The notes: generated by a model from the sequence alone, not told the origin. Shown: positions 43,483 through 53,714, counted from the stretch's first letter. The stretch: DNA of 64,000 nucleotides from Anaerohalosphaeraceae bacterium (GCA_021108375.1 JAIORA010000037.1:1-64000), one strand, 5' to 3'. A program made the numbers and translations.

Positions 43483-46400
43483 TCAGTTTTGTCTGTCTTC
43501 CAGCCAATAGTTGGCCATGGTCGCAAGGTCCTCAAAATCGACATTGGTACTTTCGTCCAGATCAGAACCGTCACACCAACCCGGGCTGGCACAACTCGTA
43601 TCAAGCCAATGCGAGACAAATATAGCCAAGTCGTTCATATCAACACAGCAATCCTTATCAATGTCCCCTGTCGGATAACCTAAACCACCGCAAACCGGAA
43701 CCACCTTGATATTGTCCCAGTAGCCATAACTTGCCGCCCCTTTATCTGTTATACAACTTATCTGGTCAAGAGAGTCGCTCTGCTTATAGAAATTCTTATT
43801 GGTTACGCTGGTCCAAGTAGCAGTGCCTGCCTCCCTGACCTTGAAATCGAATTCCTGGTCTCCGTACCTCAGTACCAACTCAAACTCATACCAGGTGCCA
43901 TAGTCCATATCCATCAGTTTGTTAAACTGTCCGCCATTATCAGCGTAACAAATGCCATAGGTGTCCGTCCCTGTCGCTTTGTCGTTATACATTGATATTT
44001 GTGCGGCTTCAGTGCCACTGCCGGCATCCTCTCTAATCCGCACACGACTATTCTTGTACACATGCGTACCCGATCCATGCATTGTTTGCATTGCGTACCA
44101 GTGCATAGTATATATGCCGGTATTATCACCGCTGGCAATGTCCAGAGTAGCGCTCTTAGCACCAGTGGCGGAACTAAATACCCTTCCACACTGGCTGCCT
44201 GAATAAGCGACACCACCATAGCTACCGAAACCTGCCTCACTATCGCTACCACTCTGTACCCAGTTGATGCCGGAAGCGATGTCCTTCTCATCCCAGCCAT
44301 AGTCAATAGATGTGTCCCATGTACCTGCGCCGGCACTGCCCTCTTCAAAGGTTGTATTGACCATATCCGACTCCGACTGCTCCATTGGTACGTACAACTT
44401 CATATAGTAGAACTCCGTTCCTACGCCTATACAATTGGGATCAGTTTCGTCCTGCGCTAACACTTTCAATTCGTGTTGCTGCGTGCCTGTTCCTGTCGGA
44501 GGAAGTTCAATGTATCGAACAAACTCGTCATCAACCATTGCACCATCAGTGGTAATATCAACCAGAGTCTTCACATAAATTTCGTTCAGGGAAACTTTTT
44601 GTACCGATTTACGTAGCATTAACCCCCCGTCAAAAGCGTATCTTGCCTTACATCCGAGGGGAACAAATTTAACAACAAGCATTCCGCCTTGACTTAAATC
44701 ACCTGTGAACTGTACGCACAGCGTGGTAGGCTGTGTCCAGGGCGAAATAACCTGAGGCAGAGACTCGCTGGCATTCGCGTTCACTGTATATATATCACTT
44801 GTGTATTTATTGTTCAAAGTCTCAAAAGTGTAGGGCCACAAATCCTCCTCTTCAAACGGGCCATAACGTTCATACCCTATCTTCCCATCAGGATTTTCCA
44901 CCTGCCATAGCAACCCGGGATAGTTCTGCGCCCTGTTAGGCTCCATCACAAGTTGGCTGTACCCGGTTTTGCATTGCTGCTCAACCCCGACCATTTGACC
45001 AAAGTGGTAGTATTTGGAAGAAAGACCTGTGTAGCCATAATTCCACTCTGTATCAAACTCTTTAAAAAATTCGTTAAACCTGGGGTGCAACTGGTTCATC
45101 AAATCCACATAGTCCTCAGATTCGGGTTTGGCTAAGTTAATGTAAGAAACAGCAGTATCGTGATACGCAGAGTTTCCGGTATTGTGGTGCAAATTGTTGT
45201 ATATGACAGCGTAGTGATAATTCTTGTAAAACTTAGTTAAAGCCACAGTTGCTTTAGCCATTGTCCAGAATCTACCGAGGTCAGCGTCATTCGGCTCAAG
45301 AGATACGGCTGTGGCAAAATTCTGGTTAGCATCAACTGCTATGCTGATTTCATCGGAAATGTCAAACTGCGAAAGCACTGTTGCAAGGGTTCCTTCACTA
45401 ACATTCTTCATACTGCTCGATTGACTGAGGACACAAGCTCTATTATAGAAAATCAGACTTTTGTCTTTAACAAAACTCGTCATCTCGTACCATCCGGTGT
45501 GCAAAGGGTCGATAGTAAGAAAAGCATCGGTAATTTTGTATGTATCTTCCAGAGCATTAGCCACATAAGAGTTAGCGTCCTCTCCGAATCTATTCGTTGC
45601 CCATTCAAGTAAAAAATCATTTGAATCAAAACCACAAGGGTCCCATGCAATCTTCGAACTTGCCAATCGACTCGGCTCGTAGAGTGGCTCAGTGGAATCG
45701 ATACCGTCGCACTGTCCCTGGCCATTAACACCATAGTCGTTAACAAGCTTCATTACACGAGCCTTGAGCTTAGGAGCAGTATAACACAGTTGAACAATAC
45801 ACGGCTGATTCAAATTCGGATGATAAACATGCCAGCCAAAAGTTTCCAGACGAGGCATATCTATTAGCGAAGTAAAATAATCATGCCAAGTGTAATCATC
45901 ACCAATAGGCACCAGCTTCGACCAGAAACGAACATCGTCAGGAAGGATAGTAGCTAAAGACCTGAATTCACTTTCCGAACCTAAACCGTGACTGATAATT
46001 CCCCAGGGACGCAGATATACTTTTGGTGCGTCCGGGTCATCCGGATATGTATAATTGGGGTCATAACCCGTAGCATCCAGCATAGCTTTTCTTATAAGCA
46101 GGACATACTCGATGAGCCTGTTCTTATAAGACTGACTTCCACAAGTCGAGCAGCCGCAGGAATAGATGCTCTGGTCCAGCTCGCCGATGTTCAGTGCTAT
46201 ACCGCCTATGTCATTAACATCTGTGAAAAGATTTTTAATTTTGTCATAGAGCAAATCCTTACTTGCCTGCTTGCTCGGACAGACGGACGGATGCCAATAC
46301 TCCGTTTGCCGTGCAGGGGTAGTCCCATTATGTGCGTTAAACGCATCTGTCGCCCACTCTGGTAGCGAGGGTTGATATGTAGGTATATACAGTTTCGCTC

Positions 46401-48186
46401 CATAGTCAGCAGCGCTGGCAACCTTGCTTTTCAAGCCGTTGCGATTACTCTCTACAGTTTGCAGGTAATCCTGTTTGAAGGTCTCGTTGACATCGTTGAA
46501 TACCTCTGGATTATCGTCATAGCGAAAGACTGGCGATTCTCTATCAGTGTACCAGGCTGTGGCAAAATTCGCACGCTTATAGGTCTTGCCCTGACGAATG
46601 CTCAACACCGGTCTGTCGGCAACATCCAAAGTTTCTTCCAATACTCCATATCCTTCTCCGGAAACCCTGTCCCACAGTTCTATCATTCCGTACAATACGC
46701 CAACTTCTGTCGCCGCGGTTACAAGTATTTTATTATCCCCGAAGCTTTTTATATAAAAACCCTGCTGGCCAAGCCAGTTCACATCCACGGTAAGATTGGC
46801 ATCGGCAATCAGCGGAACGATATTCGGGTCGTCATACCTGCCAACGGAAATGATTATCCTGTCTTCTTCAACGATATCAACCTTGATGTCGTCCCAATAT
46901 CCTGCATCCAAATTCTTCCAAAAACGGCACTTTATCTGGTCAAAAGAACCGCATAAGTCAGACTCGAAAGCCAGATTTGTTTCTTCTGTTGCCCACTCTG
47001 TATTGCCAGCTTGTTTTACTTTTACATCGAAAGTTTTATTGACAAAATCCGGCACCAACTCAAATTCATACCACACATTGTCGGAAAAACTACCCAAAAG
47101 TGTTACAACCATTACGCCGTCATTACAGGTGATTCCCTCTGACGGCTTCATTTTTATGTATGCGGCACAATGTCCGGCATCATTTGTAGTATATGTACGA
47201 TGGTTGCGGATACCACTCCCGTCGGTATCATATTTTGCATACCAGGTCATTTTATAACGGCCTCTGTTCTCACCACTGCCAAAATCGAGCAATGCATATC
47301 CCTCGCCTCCGCTGGTGCCTTGTACCTTGCCGCACTGAGAACCCTCCCGGGCACCACTGGTTTGGATAACAGCCGTAGCAACTGGCGGCGACCAGTTCAT
47401 ACTGGTAACAATATCACGCTCATCCCACAGGTTGCTTATTGACACATCCCAGGTATTTGGACCAGCACTGTCCTCCTCGAAATTCGTATGCATTATCGTT
47501 GCCGACGGCAGCGAAGTTCCAAGTTTTTGTGTTACGCCGATTTGCTCGGCAGTACTGGTTATTCCAGCAAGACTGTCCTCAACAAACAAATAAGCAGATT
47601 TGGTCATTATGTCCGGAATTGCCCTGAAGTCGTCAAACTTTGCCTCAACAGTCTGACCTCCGATACTGTCGTCGCTCCGCAGACGAAACCTTATAGATGT
47701 TACATACCTGGGATTAAAACCAGCATCCTTAACATGACCATCAGCACCGCTTGGCTGTCCCTCAACCACTCCAAATCTTGTCCACACGCCGGTTGATGTC
47801 CCCGTCCACCATCGCCAATACTCTACATTGCCTGATGCATCATACAAGTAAAGGTAAACCGAGTTTATAACGGACCTGTCAACGGGGCAAACAGAAAAAC
47901 TCATATTTAGGCCAGTCATATCTACCGGCCCGGTCAACTTTTTTACAATATAAGCTGTCTCATATTCACTCTGGCCTGACGGTACAGTGAATGTAAGTTT
48001 TACACTTGCCAAGCCGTTTGTTTTGTCATTGGCGTCAACGGTCATAACCGCATTAGCGTCAACATCCATGCTAACAGACAGACCTGCGGTGTCCTCAAAA
48101 CCCTCGTAGAGAGCAGCGTCTGCCGCAACTGCGAACAGAAAAAACACAATTATTATAACTGACTTTATAGCGGTTCTTTTCACCAT
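43483..48186 (-). CDS. Secreted GH67-like glycosidase with extra LamG-like module and planctomycete dockerin (paralogue 2)
   Basis: This 1567-residue protein has the same plan as its neighbour: signal peptide, 'LYEGFEDTAG...EAKFDDFRA' module, a divergent 'TNFEEDSAGPNTWD' module, the alpha-glucuronidase-like N-terminal region ('VGRYDDPNIVPL') and the catalytic domain ('GGIALNIGELDQ', 'YSCGCSTC', 'YLRPWGIISHGLGS', 'PRLETFGWHVYHPNL'). It then carries a second, more typical 'TTFEEGSAGAGTWD...GYWDNIKV' module (about 1270-1490) and a short two-repeat tail ('GDIDKDCCVDMNDLAIFVSH', 'STNVDFEDLATMANYWL') in place of the classical dockerin. It follows paralogue 3 by 14 bases, so the two are co-transcribed. 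GGAAGGG precedes ATG 48186. Confidence 0.75.
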   Translation of the reverse strand: MVKRTAIKSVIIIVFFLFAVAADAALYEGFEDTAGLSVSMDVDANAVMTVDANDKTNGLASVKLTFTVPSGQSEYETAYIVKKLTGPVDMTGLNMSFSVCPVDRSVINSVYLYLYDASGNVEYWRWWTGTSTGVWTRFGVVEGQPSGADGHVKDAGFNPRYVTSIRFRLRSDDSIGGQTVEAKFDDFRAIPDIMTKSAYLFVEDSLAGITSTAEQIGVTQKLGTSLPSATIMHTNFEEDSAGPNTWDVSISNLWDERDIVTSMNWSPPVATAVIQTSGAREGSQCGKVQGTSGGEGYALLDFGSGENRGRYKMTWYAKYDTDGSGIRNHRTYTTNDAGHCAAYIKMKPSEGITCNDGVMVVTLLGSFSDNVWYEFELVPDFVNKTFDVKVKQAGNTEWATEETNLAFESDLCGSFDQIKCRFWKNLDAGYWDDIKVDIVEEDRIIISVGRYDDPNIVPLIADANLTVDVNWLGQQGFYIKSFGDNKILVTAATEVGVLYGMIELWDRVSGEGYGVLEETLDVADRPVLSIRQGKTYKRANFATAWYTDRESPVFRYDDNPEVFNDVNETFKQDYLQTVESNRNGLKSKVASAADYGAKLYIPTYQPSLPEWATDAFNAHNGTTPARQTEYWHPSVCPSKQASKDLLYDKIKNLFTDVNDIGGIALNIGELDQSIYSCGCSTCGSQSYKNRLIEYVLLIRKAMLDATGYDPNYTYPDDPDAPKVYLRPWGIISHGLGSESEFRSLATILPDDVRFWSKLVPIGDDYTWHDYFTSLIDMPRLETFGWHVYHPNLNQPCIVQLCYTAPKLKARVMKLVNDYGVNGQGQCDGIDSTEPLYEPSRLASSKIAWDPCGFDSNDFLLEWATNRFGEDANSYVANALEDTYKITDAFLTIDPLHTGWYEMTSFVKDKSLIFYNRACVLSQSSSMKNVSEGTLATVLSQFDISDEISIAVDANQNFATAVSLEPNDADLGRFWTMAKATVALTKFYKNYHYAVIYNNLHHNTGNSAYHDTAVSYINLAKPESEDYVDLMNQLHPRFNEFFKEFDTEWNYGYTGLSSKYYHFGQMVGVEQQCKTGYSQLVMEPNRAQNYPGLLWQVENPDGKIGYERYGPFEEEDLWPYTFETLNNKYTSDIYTVNANASESLPQVISPWTQPTTLCVQFTGDLSQGGMLVVKFVPLGCKARYAFDGGLMLRKSVQKVSLNEIYVKTLVDITTDGAMVDDEFVRYIELPPTGTGTQQHELKVLAQDETDPNCIGVGTEFYYMKLYVPMEQSESDMVNTTFEEGSAGAGTWDTSIDYGWDEKDIASGINWVQSGSDSEAGFGSYGGVAYSGSQCGRVFSSATGAKSATLDIASGDNTGIYTMHWYAMQTMHGSGTHVYKNSRVRIREDAGSGTEAAQISMYNDKATGTDTYGICYADNGGQFNKLMDMDYGTWYEFELVLRYGDQEFDFKVREAGTATWTSVTNKNFYKQSDSLDQISCITDKGAASYGYWDNIKVVPVCGGLGYPTGDIDKDCCVDMNDLAIFVSHWLDTSCASPGWCDGSDLDESTNVDFEDLATMANYWLEDRQN

Positions 48187-48200
48187 ATTTAACCCTTCCT

Positions 48201-50915
48201 TTAGTACTCAAACGACCAAAGCGGTGTATCAAGTTTTTCCTCAAACAGATTAAGACTTGTATGCGATTTATGTTTATAAATCTTCTGCTCTTTAGGCGTA
48301 TATAATCTCATAAAATAAATTTCCGTACCGGTACAATCCGGCATTGACACAAATGTTAGCTCGTGCTTACCTGCCTTATCCGTAGCTGGCAACTCTACAT
48401 AGCGAATATATTCGTTGTCTTCCATCGTATCATTTGTGGCGATGTCGTCGAGAGTTGTTATGTCCTGGCCGTTCAGCGATATCTTCAGGAGCGACTTTCG
48501 CGGGCGTGCCCCAACTCTGCCCTTAGGGCCAAGAGGGACGAATCTTAAAACAAGCATCCCGCCACTGCTCAAATCACCACTGAACTTCACACGCAGCTTC
48601 GGCAAAATATCGGGCGAAATAATAGCTGGCAATGACTGAGGTTTGTCAGCCCCGGCATTCGCATCAAAAATAAACTCCTGACTATTCCATTTTTCCAGCA
48701 GCTTCGAGTGAATACTTTTCCATCGCGTCTCGACAGGCCACGGCGCATACCGTTTATACCCTATTTTCTTATCGGCATTTTCTGCCTCCCACAAAAGATA
48801 AGGATATTTTTCTGCCCGAAGCGGCTCCATCACAAGGCGGTTATATGCGTTTTGGCATTGCTGACTGACTGATGCTAATTGACCAAATATGTATCCAACG
48901 AACGGATTCGTATCAACATCAAAGAATGTGAGAAACTTTGGATGTATCTTGTACATCCACGCCAGATAGGCCTCCATCTCCGGAACAGCCTTTTTGATGT
49001 GGCCAGCGGCCAGTTCGTAATATTTTCTGCTGTCCCGGCCATTGACCGTCTTACTCGCATTGTTATATACCAGTGCAAAATGATAGTGATGATAAAATTT
49101 GGTCAGACCCACCGTCGCCTTGCTCATCATCCAAAATCTTTTGAGAGCCTTGTTTTCCGGATTGATGGTCAGAGCTTTGGCTAAATTTTCCTCGGCGCTT
49201 TCAGCTATCTTGACCTCTTCTGCAAGCTCAAACTTTGAAAGCACTTTTTTCAGCGTCTGTTTATTTGTATTTGCAATATCTTTGGTTTGTTTAGCGGAGT
49301 TTGTTCCGCTGTAACAGTGAGTTTTCTTGTCCGGCACGAAGTTCATCAGGTGGAACCAATTAGTATTGGTCGGCAAGATAGTAAAAGCATCTGTAATCTT
49401 GTAGGTATCCTTCAGTGCATCCGCTACATAAGGCGATGCTTCTTTTCCGAATCTTTTCTCTGCCCATTCCAACAGAAATTTGTCAGGATCAAAACGGAAA
49501 GGGTCCCACGCAATCTTTGATGTCGCCAGTCGACTTGGCTCATAAAGAACTTCATCCTTTTTGGGCTTTCGACAAGGTGCCTGGCCTCTCATACCAAGCT
49601 TGGCTAACTTCATTGCACGGGCTTTGAGCTTGGGGCCGGTATAACACAATTGGGCAGGACAGGGCAGACTAAGGTTTGGATGATGTGTATCCCAGCCAAA
49701 AGTTTCCATACGAGGCATATTTACAAACGGACTAAAGTGATCGTTCCAAAGATAATCGCCTCCCGGCGGAACGGTTACCTTCGACCAGAAACAAATGTCC
49801 TTCGGTAAAATTTCTGCTAAAGTACTGAATTCCTCTTCTTTCGAGCCTAAACCGTGTTTAACAATCGACCAGGGACGCAAATATATTTTGGGTGCATCCG
49901 GGTCGGCATTTGGGTCCTTTCCTGAGCCGTCAAGCATCGCCTTTCTTATGAGCAAAAGATACTCAACAAGCCTATCCTTATAGGGCTGAGTCTGGCACTT
50001 TTCGCAACCGCAGGAAAATATGCTTTGATTCTTTTCTCCAATATTTAGCAATATACCCCCTATATCCGGTACATCTCTAAAAAGATTTTTCATTTTAACA
50101 GACAGCAGCCGTTTGCTTGTTTGCTGGCAGGGACACATAAAAGGTTCCCACCATTTATCCCGCCGTTTAACTTTTACTTCCGGATGAGCCGCAATAAATG
50201 GCTCTTTTGCCCAGTAGGGAAGAGCTGGCTCGTACATAAACAAATAGACTCTTGCCCCATAATCTGCTGCTTTGGCAATAGCTTTCTTTAATTTCTCACG
50301 CCGAGCTTTAACCTTCTGTATATGTTCGGTACGGACATCGTCATTCGGAAATATTTCGGGGAAGCCCTCATATAGAAAAAGTGTCGCATCTTTATAGCTG
50401 GGTCCATCTGGTTCCGTTGCCCAGAAAGTAGTGAAGTTAGCACGCTTTTGGGCACTGCCTAAGCGAACATCAAACACAGGCCTGTCTTTGATATTGAGTT
50501 TTTGCTTTAACACACCCCGACCATCATCTTCAATCCTATCGCGCAGTTCCATCAGGCCGTAAAGAACTCCAGTATGTGTATCAGCGGTAATAAGTATGGA
50601 ATCGTCTTCGAGAGATTTAATGTAAAACCCCTGCTCGCCAATCCAGTTTGTATCAACTTCCAGGCCGGACGCCTGAACCAGCGGCGTGATATATTTATTG
50701 CTTAATCTTCCTGCAATTATGATTTGATTTGCAGAATCACCTGTCACCAGAGCAGTTTCAAGCGACTGTACCCGTCCAATCTCACCGGCGGTCTCAACAG
50801 CACCTTTAAGAGTACCCTGTTCAAGAAAAACACTGGTCTGCGCCTGCAGGCACCCTGTAAAAAAAAAACAGGCACAAAAAAACAAACCGACAATAATATT
50901 TCGCTGCTCTTTCAC
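48201..50915 (-). CDS. GH67-like glycosidase without accessory modules, likely lipoprotein (paralogue 3)
   Basis: This 904-residue protein keeps only the core of the family: an N-terminal signal with a lipobox-like 'FFTGC' (Cys22), the alpha-glucuronidase-like N-terminal region ('TADTHTGVLYGLMELRDRI'), the catalytic domain ('GGILLNIGEKNQ', 'FSCGCEKC', 'YLRPWSIVKHGLGS', 'PRMETFGWDTHHPNL', 'TSKIAWDP'), and a C-terminal beta domain ('GGMLVLRFVPLGPKGR') shared by all three. It would be cell-anchored where the other two are modular. The start is probably GTG 50915, with GGAAAGG eight bases upstream, rather than the track's TTG at 50951. Confidence 0.75.
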   Translation of the reverse strand: MKEQRNIIVGLFFCACFFFTGCLQAQTSVFLEQGTLKGAVETAGEIGRVQSLETALVTGDSANQIIIAGRLSNKYITPLVQASGLEVDTNWIGEQGFYIKSLEDDSILITADTHTGVLYGLMELRDRIEDDGRGVLKQKLNIKDRPVFDVRLGSAQKRANFTTFWATEPDGPSYKDATLFLYEGFPEIFPNDDVRTEHIQKVKARREKLKKAIAKAADYGARVYLFMYEPALPYWAKEPFIAAHPEVKVKRRDKWWEPFMCPCQQTSKRLLSVKMKNLFRDVPDIGGILLNIGEKNQSIFSCGCEKCQTQPYKDRLVEYLLLIRKAMLDGSGKDPNADPDAPKIYLRPWSIVKHGLGSKEEEFSTLAEILPKDICFWSKVTVPPGGDYLWNDHFSPFVNMPRMETFGWDTHHPNLSLPCPAQLCYTGPKLKARAMKLAKLGMRGQAPCRKPKKDEVLYEPSRLATSKIAWDPFRFDPDKFLLEWAEKRFGKEASPYVADALKDTYKITDAFTILPTNTNWFHLMNFVPDKKTHCYSGTNSAKQTKDIANTNKQTLKKVLSKFELAEEVKIAESAEENLAKALTINPENKALKRFWMMSKATVGLTKFYHHYHFALVYNNASKTVNGRDSRKYYELAAGHIKKAVPEMEAYLAWMYKIHPKFLTFFDVDTNPFVGYIFGQLASVSQQCQNAYNRLVMEPLRAEKYPYLLWEAENADKKIGYKRYAPWPVETRWKSIHSKLLEKWNSQEFIFDANAGADKPQSLPAIISPDILPKLRVKFSGDLSSGGMLVLRFVPLGPKGRVGARPRKSLLKISLNGQDITTLDDIATNDTMEDNEYIRYVELPATDKAGKHELTFVSMPDCTGTEIYFMRLYTPKEQKIYKHKSHTSLNLFEEKLDTPLWSFEY

Positions 50916-50968
50916 GGCAAAAACCTTTCCTTTTGCTAAATGACCGCCCAATAATAAATTCTGACCGC

Positions 50969-51730
50969 CTACCAGAAATGCTTTGCGGTGCCTCCGCCTG
51001 ATTTTAACCTGTAGTTGGGGCCTGATTCTGAATCATCAATCCTATTCCACCCCACATCGCCACCGTTGCGCAGCATATTAGCCCCTTCATGCTGGTCTTT
51101 TGTATGGCTCCACTTCCAGTGATATTGTTTGTAATAAAGAGACCAGTCCCCTGTTAAATCGGCCATCAATGGGAGACTCGAACTGTCGGTAGCCTTCTCA
51201 GGCATTCGGTCCTTTTCCTTGCTATCGACCCAGACTGCTTGATAATCGCCCAGGAAGTTACCGAAATAGTAGTAGCCGATAGCACCCATTGTCCCCCAGT
51301 TTTCGGGGTCGGCCGAGGTTGCTCCGGTACGGTACGAATTAGGACAGAACAACGCCTCGTGATTTGTAATATACGAGGTATAAAACTCACTCTCCCAATC
51401 GAGACCATTATTTGTATATGCCGCCATCCAGACTGAATATTCGGGATGCTTTTGTGCCCATCTGGTTTCCCTCGCTTCATCTACAGATGTTGTGGCAGGG
51501 TCGTCAACCAACTTACAGTGAGGTGGATACTTCGTGTCGTAGTCGCCTGAATAAGCCGTTAGCGCTATATGACATTGATGCAGACGATTCCCACAAATAA
51601 CCCTTTTCGCCTGCTCCCGCGCCTTCCGCAAAGAAGGCATCAGAATAGCCAAAAGCAAGGCAATAATGGAAATGACAACCAAAAGCTCTACTAACGTGAA
51701 CGCCTTACAATGTTCTTTGCGTCTATACAT
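50969..51730 (-). CDS. Type II secretion pseudopilin-like protein
   Basis: This 253-residue protein has the class III signal 'CKAFTLVELLVVISIIALLL': prepilin peptidase would cut before Phe, and Glu5 is present. The hydrophobic N-helix (12-35) is followed by a globular domain with 'MPSLRKAREQAKRVICGNRL', and it ends 'GGTAKHFW', a type of tail common in the large planctomycete pseudopilin-like family. Its place directly upstream of two glycosidase genes suggests either a role in their export or display, or simply hitch-hiking. GGAG lies before the start. Confidence 0.85.
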   Translation of the reverse strand: MYRRKEHCKAFTLVELLVVISIIALLLAILMPSLRKAREQAKRVICGNRLHQCHIALTAYSGDYDTKYPPHCKLVDDPATTSVDEARETRWAQKHPEYSVWMAAYTNNGLDWESEFYTSYITNHEALFCPNSYRTGATSADPENWGTMGAIGYYYFGNFLGDYQAVWVDSKEKDRMPEKATDSSSLPLMADLTGDWSLYYKQYHWKWSHTKDQHEGANMLRNGGDVGWNRIDDSESGPNYRLKSGGGTAKHFW

Positions 51731-51830
51731 ATCCGACTCCTACATTAAAAATTCACTTTGCACAGGGCGATTTTCATCAACACTGTCATTAAAACAAAAT
51801 AAACCACCACTAACTAACTCAGTCAAGACA

Positions 51831-51860
51831 CCCCAGTCCATACTCTTGGTACGGACGGGG
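51831..51860. other. Strong stem-loop upstream of the pseudopilin gene
   Basis: CCCCaGTCCaTAC and GTAcGGACGGGG pair around a five-base loop with one bulge and one mismatch. There is no U-tract on either strand, so it is not a simple terminator. It lies about 100 bases before the pseudopilin start on the minus strand and may be an mRNA processing site or a mobile-element remnant. Nothing else is seen in 51731-51926. Confidence 0.5.
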
Positions 51861-51926
51861 CACCTTAACCAAAAAACAACACAACAATAAGACTTTTTGC
51901 AAAATCCTACCTTGCATTAATTAGCC

Positions 51927-52754
51927 TTAATTCCTTCGCCTCTTCAAAGTAAGCAAACCGCCGCCTAAACCAAGCAGCAACATCGTTGCTGGCTCGGGAA
52001 CTACGGTGATGTCATCCCAGTAGCCGCAACTTTCCGCTCCTTTATCTGTTATACAACTTATCAGATCAAAAGAACTGCTCGCCGACTCATAGAAGGCCTT
52101 ATCGGTTACGCCTGTCCAGGCAGCTCCGACACCGGCTTCCCTGGCCTTGAAATCGAATTTCTTATCTCCATACTTCAATACCAGTTCAAACTCATACCAG
52201 GTGCCATAGTCCATATCCATCAGTTTGTTAAACAGTCCACCGCCACCAACAGCGTAACAAATGCCATAGCTGTCCGTTCCGGTCGCTTTGTCGTTATACA
52301 TCGATATTTGTGCGGCTGTTTTTGCGGCATCGTCTCTAATCCGTACGCGGCTATTGTCGTACACATGTCCACCCGTTCCCTGCATTGTTTGCTTTGCGTA
52401 CCAGTGCATAGTATATGTGTCGGTATTTTCACCGTTGCCAAAATCCAGATTAGCACTCTTAGCACCACCGGAGGTACAACAAATTCTTCCGCACTGATCG
52501 CCTGAATAGGCAACGCCGCCACCATAGCCGCCGAAGCCCGCATGCTGATCTTCGGCAGTAGTTGTCCAGTTAACGCCGGAAGCAATATCCTTCTCATCCC
52601 ATTTAGCATAGAGGTTAGGCACACCATTCACATCAGTACCTGTATCCCATGTACCGGCGCCGGCACTGCCCGCCTCAAAGGTCGTGTTGACCATATAGGC
52701 ACTCGCCGAAGCAACCACCAAAGCCATACTACAAAACACAATTAACTTCTTCAT
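51927..52754 (-). CDS. PEP-CTERM protein consisting of one LamG-like module
   Basis: This 275-residue protein is a signal peptide (MKKLIVFCSMALVVASASA), one copy of the island module ('TTFEAGSAGAGTWD' to 'GYWDDITV', about 22-250), and a PEP-CTERM tail 'VPEPATMLLLGLGGGLLTLK' then 'RRRN'. It has no catalytic domain, so it probably acts as a surface glycan-binding protein. It is most similar to the second module of the 43483 gene ('YGICYA', 'FNKLMDMDYGTWYEFELVL'). GGAGGAATGAG precedes the start. Confidence 0.85.
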   Translation of the reverse strand: MKKLIVFCSMALVVASASAYMVNTTFEAGSAGAGTWDTGTDVNGVPNLYAKWDEKDIASGVNWTTTAEDQHAGFGGYGGGVAYSGDQCGRICCTSGGAKSANLDFGNGENTDTYTMHWYAKQTMQGTGGHVYDNSRVRIRDDAAKTAAQISMYNDKATGTDSYGICYAVGGGGLFNKLMDMDYGTWYEFELVLKYGDKKFDFKAREAGVGAAWTGVTDKAFYESASSSFDLISCITDKGAESCGYWDDITVVPEPATMLLLGLGGGLLTLKRRRN

Positions 52755-52838
52755 TTCTCATTCCTCCAACAAAAGTAACATAAAACATTTAAATCTGAAC
52801 TGAATAAAGACGATTCATTCAGTATGTTATAACCCTAA

Positions 52839-53714
52839 CTACCACGAACATCTGGTATCTGTCGGATCAGTGCAGTCCAGCCAGTTTTCCGCAAGTATTG
52901 CAATGTCCTTAAAATCTACATAGCAGTCTTCGTTCAAATCTGATGGTGCATATCCCCAGTCGCCACACACATCCGGCGTTATGCCATCAACCACTTTGAT
53001 ATCGTCCCAGTAGCCCCAGCATTTGTTTCTGTAAGAGATACACCACAGCCTGTCAAGTGAAGTGCAGGTAGCATCGCGAAAATCAATATCGCTTGCTGTG
53101 GTATAAGCATCTCCACTTCCCGCCGCTCTTACCTTGAGAGTAAACTTCTGGGTTCCGTAGTTCAGTTCCAGCTTAAATTTATACCAAAGGCTATCTACCA
53201 GATCCATCAACTCCGCATTGCCGCCAAGATTGCTGTCGTAGTATGTAATCGCGCCCTCCTCTTCAGACAGATTTATCTCTGCGGATACATTTCCGGCATC
53301 GTTTCTAATCTTCACACAAAGACGCCGGTTCCCAGCCTCCGTACTCCTGCTTACATATTTGGCATACCAGGTTATCGTATATATCCCTGTGTTCGTACCA
53401 CTGCAAAAGTCCAAAACAGAAAACTTAGCACCTGTGCTGGAGCCGGTTTGCCTGCCGCACTGATTGCCATCGTAAGGCTCATGATTACTAATTACACCGT
53501 ATTGGTGCTGAGTACTAAGTGGGCTCCAGTTTACCAAAGAACAGGGATCTTGGCCGGTCCACGCACCATATTCCGGAGGACCGTACATATTCCAGGAAGG
53601 GTCCCCTGCACTGTTAGGCTCGAAAGTCGTGTTGACCAAATCTGCCGCGGATGCCGCACCGCAGAGTAAAAATACACCGGATAAAACACTAAGCAAAACA
53701 ACATACTTTTTCAT
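52839..53714 (-). CDS. Secreted LamG-like module protein with planctomycete dockerin tail
   Basis: This 291-residue protein has a signal peptide (MKKYVVLLSVLSGVFLLCGAASA), one island module ('TTFEPNSAGDPSWN' to 'GYWDDIKV', about 25-240) and the tail 'SDLNEDCYVDFKDIAILAEN' followed by WLDC. ATG 53714 is chosen because GGAGG lies seven bases upstream; the track's extension is rejected. It has no enzyme domain. A binding or scaffolding role is inferred. Confidence 0.85.
   Translation of the reverse strand: MKKYVVLLSVLSGVFLLCGAASAADLVNTTFEPNSAGDPSWNMYGPPEYGAWTGQDPCSLVNWSPLSTQHQYGVISNHEPYDGNQCGRQTGSSTGAKFSVLDFCSGTNTGIYTITWYAKYVSRSTEAGNRRLCVKIRNDAGNVSAEINLSEEEGAITYYDSNLGGNAELMDLVDSLWYKFKLELNYGTQKFTLKVRAAGSGDAYTTASDIDFRDATCTSLDRLWCISYRNKCWGYWDDIKVVDGITPDVCGDWGYAPSDLNEDCYVDFKDIAILAENWLDCTDPTDTRCSW

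Noticed and set aside
51831-51860. Terminator between the PEP-CTERM and pseudopilin genes
   Set aside because: The stem is strong but no U-tract follows on either strand, so its role is left open.
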